Below, piece by piece: positions 1 to 5,430 of a stretch of 5,490 nt of DNA. A model generated the notes under the pieces. That model worked only from the letters and a program-made list of their open reading frames with translations, did no database searches and was not told the origin of the DNA. Each line of letters opens with the position of its first letter. Position 1 is the first letter of the stretch. The stretch is from assembly GCA_003565035.1 (NCBI GenBank), contig PXDP01000518.1:1-5490 (forward strand), read 5' to 3'. Made by a program: the position numbers and the translations under genes. This DNA is from PVC group bacterium. GTDB lineage: Bacteria > Verrucomicrobiota > Kiritimatiellia > SS1-B-03-39 > UBA6053.

Positions 1-1
1 G

Positions 2-676
2 AAACGTCAACAACTGAATCAGCGGATTTGCGCGCGGTACTGGTCAGAACGTGATCAGGCCCTGGCGGATGACGGGCATCATCAAACCTTTTCGGAACAT
101 GCTCAGGTTTGGGGGATTCTGAGCGGGGTTCTGGCGCCGGAACAGGAACAGGCCTGTTTGCGGACCTGGCTGGCGAAGCGGCTGCCGATGGCCGCCATGT
201 CGATCTATTTTTCTCACTACGGATTCGAGGCGCTCTATCGGCTGGGGGAAAGCCGCGCGTTTCTGGACCGCCTTCAATTTTGGAGCGGACTGAAGGCGCA
301 GGGCCTCCGCACCACCCCGGAACGCCCCGAACCCTCACGGTCCGACTGCCATGGCTGGGGGGCCCATCCCCTGTTTCACTGTTTCGCAAGTCTGGCGGGA
401 ATCCGTCCCGCCTCGCCAGGCTTTCAGACCGTCCGAATTGCCCCGCTTGCGGGTGCTTTGCGAGATATCTCCCTGACCCTGCCTCATCCGGAAGGAACCC
501 TCAGGCTTACCCTCCAAACGGAAAATGGAGAGGGGTCCGTTCAGATTTTTCTGCCAGGAGACCTGTCCGGTGAATGGCTTTATGGGGACCAGGCGCGAAA
601 ACTTACACCGGGAATGAATGCGTTTACGGTTTCAATTCCGGATGGATCTGCTCCGGTTGGATGTGCGTGCCGGTGA
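2..676 (+). CDS. Alpha-L-rhamnosidase-like glycoside hydrolase (GH78 family), C-terminal part, 5' truncated by window
   Basis: The frame is open from the left edge to a TGA at 674-676, giving 224 residues with no start in the window. The text matches the end of GH78 enzymes, which remove terminal alpha-L-rhamnose from polysaccharides or glycosides. Residues 21-44 (LADDG, then FSEHAQVWGILSGVL) resemble the family's late (alpha/alpha)6-barrel helix. Residues 104-122 hold TTPE followed by RSDCHGWGAHP, the family's His/Trp-rich active-site segment. E107 is the candidate for the catalytic base by position; this is inference. Residues from about 130 on (GIRPASPGFQTVRIAPL) begin the usual C-terminal beta-sandwich. 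The general acid and any signal peptide lie outside the window, so localisation and catalytic competence cannot be judged. The last 53 bp overlap the 3' end of the opposing membrane-protein gene, so there is no room for a separate terminator. Another (alpha/alpha)6 hydrolase specificity is possible. Confidence 0.8.
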   Translation, partial: KRQQLNQRICARYWSERDQALADDGHHQTFSEHAQVWGILSGVLAPEQEQACLRTWLAKRLPMAAMSIYFSHYGFEALYRLGESRAFLDRLQFWSGLKAQGLRTTPERPEPSRSDCHGWGAHPLFHCFASLAGIRPASPGFQTVRIAPLAGALRDISLTLPHPEGTLRLTLQTENGEGSVQIFLPGDLSGEWLYGDQARKLTPGMNAFTVSIPDGSAPVGCACR

Positions 677-2174
677 AGAGGGTCAGGCTGAGAATACCGG
701 TGAGGATGATGGACACCGGGGCAAGCCAGAGGGCGAGGTTTGCGGCGGCGGGGAGGGTGGCGGTCGCGGCGGCGAGTTCGGTGGCGAGGAAGCCCCAGAG
801 GCTGAGTCCGCCGAGCAGATAAAGGCTTTTCCGAAGCGGGGAGCGGAGGCCGCGCAGGAGGAAAATGCCGAGGGCGGCGGTGGCGAAGCGCAGGAAAATG
901 CGCAGGCCGCGGTTGGCGTCGGGCAGGGTGAGGGGGGGCGGACGGACAGCCTCGGCCTGCCAGCGGACGGGCGCAAGGTGTCCGGCTTCGGCCATTTCCA
1001 GGAGTTCGCGTTCGGCGGCGTTCAGGCTGAGATGCCAGGTTTGAGCGTAGGCCTCGGCGGTGAGCGGAGGTGTCTCCGTCGTTTGATCGAGCAGGGTGAG
1101 GATTTGACGCGGAAGCAGTCCGTTTTCCAGGCGGGCCCGGTGATTGGCGGAAAAGCGGAGCAGGGTGTGTCCGGGGCGGACGGGCAGCAGCACCTCATTA
1201 CGGCGCGCTTGGCGGAGCAGATCCGGGTCCAGGCTGTCGGGGGCAATGCCGGCGTGGGCGCGGAGTTTTTCGACCCAGACGGTGTAGTCGGGGGCGAGGT
1301 GTTCGGCGGGATCCAGGGTGAAGGCCTCGGAGGGAATATGAAATCCGTGCCGGTCATGCTGAATGAACCCGTAAACGCGCAGGGCGCGGATCATTTCCTC
1401 CGGGGGCAGCGGTGCGTTTTCAAAGAGCGCATGCATCACCGGACGGCTGAGGGCGGTTTGACGGGTTTGAATGAACGCGACCAGCTCCCGGCTGAAGGAT
1501 TCGGGCAGGGGGGGCGGGGCATCGGGTGCGGGGCGGTAGCGGGGCGCGGGGGCCGTGCCGGGGGCGCGTTCGCGGGCTTCGGTGGCGGTCATGCGGGCGG
1601 TGCTCTGCCAGTAGAATATGGGGGTCAGATGGAGAATCAGCAGAAAAAGCGCGAGGCTGGAGGCGGCCACCGGAATGGCGAAGAAGCGCCAGGGCGCACG
1701 GAGGCAAAGCAGGGCCGGCAGCAGCAGAAAGAGGATGCCGGGGAGGAGGGTGTCAAGGGCCGGACCGGTTCCAGGCCCGATCCAGAGGGTGGTGAGGCCC
1801 GCCCCGACCAGGGTCACGGACAGATCGATCCATCGGGGCGGGCGGGCAATTCGAAGGAGAAGCAGCACGGGAAGCAACCACAGGGCGGCCTCCAGTTCGG
1901 CGGGAAAAACCGGAAAGACCCGGGGCAGGGCCAGGGGGAGCAGCAGAACCGTCCAGAGGATGCGCGGACGGTTCTGCGAAAAGGGCGGCAGGCGGCGGAG
2001 CACTTCCGCCGCCAGAGCGGCTCCGAGGGCGGCCCAAAGCGCGGTGATGATAAAGGGACCGGACTCCGGCGTGTCCGGGGACGGCAGCAGGGGGAACAGG
2101 AGCAGGAGGATTCCAAGTGCCGGGGCGGACATCCTCGGGATTGTGTTTTCTGCCTGTATGTGTTCTTTTGACAT
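624..2174 (-). CDS. Polytopic membrane protein of unknown function (516 aa)
   Basis: I do not recognise this protein. It reads as about seven N-terminal membrane segments (roughly residues 17-31, 40-59, 71-88, 92-110, 116-133, 140-158, 163-184), a soluble middle of about 235 residues (187-420), and three C-terminal segments (about 424-441, 449-470, 478-500). The soluble part starts with a Pro/Ala-rich linker (200-225), followed by helical, charged sequence that might contain a winged-helix-like stretch around 246-280 (HALFENAPLPPEEMIRALRV); that is only an impression. PPP occurs at 220-222 and 412-414. The ATG at 2172-2174 is chosen because AGGAG lies five bases upstream. M15 is an alternative start with no such support. 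It is divergent from efp and overlaps the rhamnosidase 3' end by 53 bp. The opposite strand is also open across nearly the same interval, but that product is low-complexity Gly/Glu/Arg, while this strand gives clean hydrophobic blocks, so this is taken as the real gene. Confidence 0.8.
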   Translation of the reverse strand: MSKEHIQAENTIPRMSAPALGILLLLFPLLPSPDTPESGPFIITALWAALGAALAAEVLRRLPPFSQNRPRILWTVLLLPLALPRVFPVFPAELEAALWLLPVLLLLRIARPPRWIDLSVTLVGAGLTTLWIGPGTGPALDTLLPGILFLLLPALLCLRAPWRFFAIPVAASSLALFLLILHLTPIFYWQSTARMTATEARERAPGTAPAPRYRPAPDAPPPLPESFSRELVAFIQTRQTALSRPVMHALFENAPLPPEEMIRALRVYGFIQHDRHGFHIPSEAFTLDPAEHLAPDYTVWVEKLRAHAGIAPDSLDPDLLRQARRNEVLLPVRPGHTLLRFSANHRARLENGLLPRQILTLLDQTTETPPLTAEAYAQTWHLSLNAAERELLEMAEAGHLAPVRWQAEAVRPPPLTLPDANRGLRIFLRFATAALGIFLLRGLRSPLRKSLYLLGGLSLWGFLATELAAATATLPAAANLALWLAPVSIILTGILSLTLFTGTHIQPEQIHPELKP

Positions 2175-2196
2175 TTGGACTCCTGATCGCTATAAG
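2168..2196 (+). promoter_or_regulatory. Sigma-70-type promoter of the efp-epmA operon
   Basis: A perfect -35 box TTGACA (2168-2173) is followed by a 17-base spacer and a -10 box TATAAG (2191-2196), which matches the consensus at five of six positions. Transcription would be expected to start near 2203, leaving a leader of about 36 bases before the efp ATG. The -35 box lies in the first codons of the divergent membrane-protein gene. Such a near-consensus promoter fits the high, constitutive expression expected for a translation factor. Confidence 0.8.
2180..2184 (-). promoter_or_regulatory. Ribosome binding site of the membrane-protein gene
   Basis: The minus strand reads AGGAG, then TCCAA, then ATG. 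This canonical Shine-Dalgarno at five-base spacing fixes the start at 2174 rather than at the internal Met15 codon. It sits inside the spacer of the efp promoter on the other strand. Confidence 0.7.
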
Positions 2197-2205
2197 GCGG
2201 ACCCT

Positions 2206-2234
2206 TTTATATGATTGTTCACCCGTTTAAGGAA
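2206..2234 (-). promoter_or_regulatory. Possible divergent promoter for the membrane-protein gene
   Basis: On the minus strand TATAAA (plus-strand 2206-2211) is a good -10 candidate about 30 bases ahead of the start codon. Seventeen bases further upstream is TTCCTT (2229-2234), a poor -35 match. If used, transcription would begin near 2199, close to and facing away from the efp start site. Only the -10 is convincing. Confidence 0.3.
2228..2234 (+). promoter_or_regulatory. Ribosome binding site of efp
   Basis: TAAGGAA lies four bases before the ATG at 2239. It decides the start: the in-frame TTG at 2215 would add eight residues (MFTRLRNL) that EF-P proteins lack and has no Shine-Dalgarno of its own. 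Confidence 0.75.
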
Positions 2235-2238
2235 TCTA

Positions 2239-2805
2239 ATGTACACAACCAGCGACTTACGTAAAGGCCTCAAGATCGAAATCGACGGTGATCCGTATGT
2301 CATCACCGATTTTCAGTTCGTCAAACCCGGAAAAGGCCAGGCCCTTTACCGGTGCAAACTCAAGAATATCATCACCGGCAGCACCATGGACCGCACCTAC
2401 CGTTCCGCCGACAAGCTCGGCAAACCGGATCTGATGCAGCGCGAAATGGTCTATTCCTACCCGGAAGGCGATCATTTTGTGTTTATGGATGATTCCACCT
2501 ACGAGCAGGTGACCGTGGACAAGGATGTGATCGGCGACATGAAATACTTTCTGGTCGAGGACATGCCGGTGAAGGTGCTGTTTTTCAATGATCTGGCCAT
2601 CGATATCGAAATGCCGAACTTCGTGGAGAAGGAAATTATTGAAACCGAGCCCGGCGCCCGCGGGGACACCGCCACCAATGTGACCAAACCCGCGAAAGTG
2701 GATAATGGCTACGAAATCAGCGTGCCGCTGTTCATCAAAGAAGGCGACTGGGTTCGGATCGATACGCGCACCGGCGAATACGCGGACCGCATCAGCAAAA
2801 AATAA
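2239..2805 (+). CDS. efp: Translation elongation factor P (EF-P)
   Basis: EF-P binds between the ribosomal P and E sites and promotes peptide-bond formation at polyproline stretches. From the ATG at 2239 the protein is 188 residues, the same as E. coli EF-P. Three domains are readable: an N-terminal KOW-like domain (about 1-63), a first OB domain (about 65-127) and a C-terminal OB domain (about 130-188). The tip loop at 29-34 is KPGKGQ, which places the modified lysine at K32 (E. coli K34). The C-terminal domain has PGARGDTA (138-145) and the family signature ending in IDTRTGEYADR. A lysine at the tip fits beta-lysylation, and epmA follows directly. The genes share the A of TAATG, so they are almost certainly co-transcribed and translationally coupled, from the strong promoter at 2168-2196. 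The start is supported by TAAGGAA at 2228-2234. No odd residues were seen. Confidence 0.97.
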   Translation: MYTTSDLRKGLKIEIDGDPYVITDFQFVKPGKGQALYRCKLKNIITGSTMDRTYRSADKLGKPDLMQREMVYSYPEGDHFVFMDDSTYEQVTVDKDVIGDMKYFLVEDMPVKVLFFNDLAIDIEMPNFVEKEIIETEPGARGDTATNVTKPAKVDNGYEISVPLFIKEGDWVRIDTRTGEYADRISKK

Positions 2806-3692
2806 TGAGCCTTTCGGCCCGAAAGCAGACGCTTGCGCTGCGCGCCCGCATTCTGAAAACGATGCGGGCGTTTTTTGATGCGCGGGACTACACCGAGGTG
2901 GAGACCCCGGTGCGGGTGGCCACCCCGGCTCTGGAGGATCATATTGACGCGGAACCTTCCGGGGATCACTGGCTGCGCACCTCGCCTGAACTGCATATGA
3001 AGCGGATGGTCTGCGCGGGCTTTGAGCGGATCTACCAGATTGGCCCCTGTTTTCGGCGGGGCGAGGCTGGCGCGCGTCACCGGCCGGAGTACACCATGCT
3101 GGAATGGTACCGGACCGGGGCCGATTGCCGGGACCTGGAGCGGGAAACCCACGCGCTGCTCCGGGCGGTCTGTGAGGCGGTCGGCCGCAGCGAATTCATG
3201 GGCGTGGACCTCAGCGCGGAACCGGTGCGCCATACTGTCCGCGATGCCTTCTGGCTCTGGGCCGGCTGGGATCCGGTCGAAGCCTTCGATGAGGACCGTT
3301 TTGATCTGGACCTGACCGAAAAAGTGGAGCCCATGCTGGCGCAGTGCCCGGTGCCGGTCATTCTGACCGACTTTCCGGCGGAGCGGGCGGCCCTGGCCCG
3401 GATGTCGGCAGACACCCCGCCGGTGGCACAGCGTTGGGAACTGTATCTTGCCGGTATGGAGCTGGCCAACGCCTACACGGAACTCACCGAGGCCGCGGAG
3501 CAGCGCCGGCGCTTCGAGATCTGCGGACAGGGGCGAGCCCTGCGCGGGCAGGAGGTCTATCCCATCGATGAGCCTTTCCTCACCGCCTTGGAAAAGGGCA
3601 TGCCCCCCTGCGCCGGGATTGCCCTGGGGGTGGACCGGCTGATGATGGTACTGGCGGAGACAGACGATATCCGCAATGTGCGGGCGTTTTGA
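2805..3692 (+). CDS. epmA: EF-P--(R)-beta-lysine ligase EpmA (PoxA/GenX), LysRS-like
   Basis: This is a free-standing class II lysyl-tRNA synthetase-like catalytic domain without the tRNA anticodon-binding domain. EpmA activates (R)-beta-lysine as the adenylate and transfers it to the EF-P tip lysine. Visible motifs are motif 1 (about 29-38, YTEVETPVRV), the substrate segment TSPELHMKR (59-67), motif 2 (FRRGE at 83-87, RHRPEYTMLEWYR at 91-103), ELANAYTEL (219-227) and motif 3 (GIALGVDRLMMVL, 271-283). A273 aligns with E. coli EpmA A298, the residue that separates beta-lysine-specific EpmA from true LysRS, which has Gly there. At 295 residues it is somewhat shorter than the 325-residue E. coli enzyme, and it ends right after the conserved AF without the usual short tail. 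The ATG overlaps the efp stop by one base and no Shine-Dalgarno is evident, pointing to translational coupling. The beta-lysine-making aminomutase EpmB is not in the window. Confidence 0.95.
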   Translation: MSLSARKQTLALRARILKTMRAFFDARDYTEVETPVRVATPALEDHIDAEPSGDHWLRTSPELHMKRMVCAGFERIYQIGPCFRRGEAGARHRPEYTMLEWYRTGADCRDLERETHALLRAVCEAVGRSEFMGVDLSAEPVRHTVRDAFWLWAGWDPVEAFDEDRFDLDLTEKVEPMLAQCPVPVILTDFPAERAALARMSADTPPVAQRWELYLAGMELANAYTELTEAAEQRRRFEICGQGRALRGQEVYPIDEPFLTALEKGMPPCAGIALGVDRLMMVLAETDDIRNVRAF

Positions 3693-3694
3693 GC

Positions 3695-4339
3695 TTACGG
3701 GTCAATCAACAGTCCAAACAGAACCCGGCCCGGGGCAATCGGCAGCAGATAGAGTTCGCGGGTTTGCACCGAAAGACCCTCTTCATGGGCATAACGCCGC
3801 AAACGGGCGGCGGCGGTCACCAGAGCCGTCTCCGTGCGGCGGGCCGTCTCCGCTTCGATGGCGGTGACCAGCAAGCGGCGGCCGGGCATCCGGCTGAGAT
3901 CGGCCCCGAGAGGCAGAGGTTTGGACTCGGTCAGGGTCACCCGGCAGCCGACACTGACATTGTCATCGGCATGCATGAGCACGATTAGCGGGGCCTGCGG
4001 TTCCAGCCCGCCCTCGTCGAGCGCCCGGTTCAGCAACGCGTAGGCACCGGGCAGGCTGACGGGATTCGGCACCGCGAGAAAGGGCCCGGCGGGGAGGTCC
4101 AGGAGATACATCGCTTCCGGCTCCGGCTGCATCTCCCGGAGGGCTTCGGGCAGCGTTTCCCAGGCTTCGAACAGTCTGCGGTTTTCCCGGGGGGGGGCTT
4201 CGGCGGTTTCGGACGGAAGCCGTAAACCGCTGAGGTCCAGATCGCGGGTGAAAAGATCAATGTCTTCGGCCGTCAGTGACAAAACCGGCAGACACGCCAG
4301 CAGAAAGAACCGGAGACGTGGTTGACAGCGCGACCTCAT
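3695..4339 (-). CDS. Exported protein of unknown function, coupled to era (214 aa)
   Basis: The first 24 residues look like a Sec signal peptide: arginines at 2, 4, 8 and 10, a hydrophobic core FFLLACLPVLSL (11-22) and likely cleavage after A24 (LTA/ED). The mature part has two halves with alternating strand and helix character: PAGPFLAVPNP, then VSLPGAYALLNRAL and PLIVLMHADDN; later SRMPGRRLLVTAIEAE, then a helix 165-186 and RELYLLPIAPGRVLFGLLI. This order loosely recalls the duplicated GyrI-like/SOUL effector-binding fold, but no signature residue proves it. The ATG overlaps the era stop (ATGA, 4336-4339), so it is the second gene of an era operon and is probably translated by coupling; only a weak TTGGA precedes it. 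A nine-base C run (coding strand) lies in codons 48-51. Its stop is two bases from the epmA stop. Confidence 0.75.
   Translation of the reverse strand: MRSRCQPRLRFFLLACLPVLSLTAEDIDLFTRDLDLSGLRLPSETAEAPPRENRRLFEAWETLPEALREMQPEPEAMYLLDLPAGPFLAVPNPVSLPGAYALLNRALDEGGLEPQAPLIVLMHADDNVSVGCRVTLTESKPLPLGADLSRMPGRRLLVTAIEAETARRTETALVTAAARLRRYAHEEGLSVQTRELYLLPIAPGRVLFGLLIDP
4189..4197 (-). repeat. Nine-base homopolymer (poly-C on the coding strand) inside the exported-protein gene
   Basis: Nine consecutive G on the plus strand encode Ala-Pro-Pro-Arg at residues 48-51 of the exported protein. It is the longest such run I noticed in the window; the next longest are seven bases (932-938 and 1508-1514), both in the membrane-protein gene. 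A slip of one base in one direction would switch to a frame that ends at about 4030 and truncate the protein to about 100 residues. Whether it varies in length cannot be seen from one sequence. Confidence 0.7.
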
Positions 4340-5289
4340 GCGTATCCAAGTTTGCGGAGGATCCAGAAATTTTTATCCCAGTCTTTCAGGACTTTGACCA
4401 CCAGGGTGAGTTTAATTTTCACGCCGTAGATGTCTGCGATTTCGCTGGCGGCCTCGCCGCGCACGGCTTTCATCAGCCGACCTTTATTGCCGATGACCAT
4501 CCCCTTCTGGGAATTCTGGCGCACGTACACATGCGCCTCCACATTCCACTGACCGTCGGTTTCGATCAGGTGTTCCACCCAGACGGCAATCGAGTGCGGC
4601 AGTTCCTGATGCAGGCGCATGAAGTACTTTTCGCGGATGACATCCCCGATGGCCAGTTTCCGGGGAAAGTCGGAGACGATATCCTCCGGAAAGAGCGGCG
4701 GGCCGGGAGGCATCAGTTCAAACAGACGGTTCAGCAGCGCCTCCACGCCCTCGCCGGACTGAGCAGAGGTCTGGAACCACTCCGGTTCCGGGGTTCCCGG
4801 ATGATCGGCCAGGATCCGGCCAAACAACTCCCGGATTCCCGGCTCATAGCGGTCCGTCAGATCCGCCTTGTTCAGCACCACCAGCACCGGCGGCCGGTCT
4901 TCGGGCGGAAGCTGGCAGAGTTTCTGGAACCAACCCTCCACCTCCAGGGCGGGAGCTTCTGAGCGGTCGATCACCAGCATTACCGCGTCGGTGCCCTCCG
5001 TGGCGCTGCGCGCCACTTTGTTCATCTGCTTGTTGAGCGCTTTTTTCCCCTGATGATGCACGCCGGGCGTATCGAGAAACACCACCTGTCCGCGTTCCTC
5101 GGTATGGATTCCCCGCACCAGATTGCGGGTGGTCTGGGCCACCGGACTGACAATCGAGACCTTTTCGCCCATGATGCGGTTGATCAGCGAGGATTTGCCC
5201 GCGTTGGCGGCACCCACAACCGCCACCATGCCGGCGCGTTCGTTGGGAGAGAGGGGGAGGGGATCTGTCATGTCGGAGTCATACCGCAT
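4336..5289 (-). CDS. era: GTPase Era (ribosome assembly, KH domain)
   Basis: Era binds the 3' end of 16S rRNA and helps 30S maturation. The N-terminal GTPase domain shows G1 GAANAGKSS (26-34), G2 within QTTR (52-55), G3 DTPG (73-76), G4 NKAD (140-143) and G5 SAQ (175-177). A linker with FPRKLAIGDVIREKYF (208-223) leads to the type II KH domain, whose RNA-binding GxxG loop is in MVIGNKGRLMKAVRGEA (264-280). The protein ends with the conserved LRKLGY. At 317 residues it is slightly longer than usual (about 300) because of an N-terminal extension. The ATG at 5289 gives the longest product; Met7 at 5271 is equally possible since neither has a clear Shine-Dalgarno. Its stop codon overlaps the start of the exported-protein gene. 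The structured repeat begins about 40 bp upstream, so the era promoter is either squeezed between the two or lies inside or beyond the repeat. Confidence 0.96.
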   Translation of the reverse strand: MRYDSDMTDPLPLSPNERAGMVAVVGAANAGKSSLINRIMGEKVSIVSPVAQTTRNLVRGIHTEERGQVVFLDTPGVHHQGKKALNKQMNKVARSATEGTDAVMLVIDRSEAPALEVEGWFQKLCQLPPEDRPPVLVVLNKADLTDRYEPGIRELFGRILADHPGTPEPEWFQTSAQSGEGVEALLNRLFELMPPGPPLFPEDIVSDFPRKLAIGDVIREKYFMRLHQELPHSIAVWVEHLIETDGQWNVEAHVYVRQNSQKGMVIGNKGRLMKAVRGEAASEIADIYGVKIKLTLVVKVLKDWDKNFWILRKLGYA

Positions 5290-5329
5290 GTTTCAATAGG
5301 GAGCCACAAAATTCAGTGAAGGATTTGGT
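5290..5329. other. Short unique stretch between era and the repeat block
   Basis: This A+T-richer 40-base stretch should hold the era leader. I see no convincing -35/-10 pair on the minus strand and no clear Shine-Dalgarno. Its distal end, GGATTTGGTG (5320s), resembles the sequence before the second repeat copy (GGATTGGT at 5423-5430), so the repeat may really start at about 5321. Confidence 0.4.
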
Positions 5330-5402
5330 GGACCGCCGATCGCTGATCGGCATTTTGGGACGGCAGTCGCCGTCCGCTGGGCCAATCGGCGATTGGCGGT
5401 CC
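5330..5402. repeat. Structured intergenic repeat, copy 1 (nested hairpins)
   Basis: The element is built from inverted repeats. An outer pair GGACCGCC (5330-5337) and GGCGGTCC (5395-5402) encloses three 7-bp perfect hairpins: GCCGATC/GATCGGC (5335-5341, 5345-5351), GGACGGC/GCCGTCC (5358-5364, 5369-5375) and GCCAATC/GATTGGC (5381-5387, 5391-5397). The flanking arms can also pair with each other as one long stem (5330-5351 with 5381-5402), with two G-T wobbles and one mismatch, capped by the central hairpin. The outer arm is followed by TTTT at 5403-5406, so a plus-strand transcript could see it as a terminator. It resembles dispersed REP-like palindromic elements in design; that class is inferred, as the genome is not available. 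Confidence 0.85.
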
Positions 5403-5430
5403 TTTTCTCGGGAGCCCGTTGTGGATTGGT

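Noticed and set aside
618..2171. A 517-codon plus-strand open frame nearly coextensive with the membrane-protein gene
   Set aside because: The product is low-complexity Gly/Glu/Gln/Arg with no domain-like pattern; it is open because of strong strand-specific G/C bias. The minus strand gives clear membrane segments and a good Shine-Dalgarno.
1618..2214. Further plus-strand Arg/Ser/Gly-rich open frame inside the membrane-protein gene
   Set aside because: Same G+C-driven absence of stop codons; composition is typical of an out-of-frame reading and it runs through the efp promoter.
2215..2238. TTG start adding eight residues to EF-P
   Set aside because: No Shine-Dalgarno, and the added residues are absent from EF-P proteins; the ATG at 2239 has TAAGGAA in front and gives the standard 188 residues.
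4292..4294. Lipobox (LLAC, residues 13-16) in the exported protein
   Set aside because: The cysteine lies in the middle of the hydrophobic core with only about five hydrophobic residues before it; ordinary signal peptidase cleavage after A24 fits better.
4276..4962. 228-codon plus-strand frame opposite era
   Set aside because: Antisense of a conserved GTPase with obvious codon constraint; no recognisable protein features.
5330..5402. tRNA-like cloverleaf (73 bases, closing stem plus three arms)
   Set aside because: No TTCGA-type T-loop, no 7-base anticodon loop, loops of only 3-4 bases, and outer and side arms share bases; the fold is palindromic, not a tRNA.
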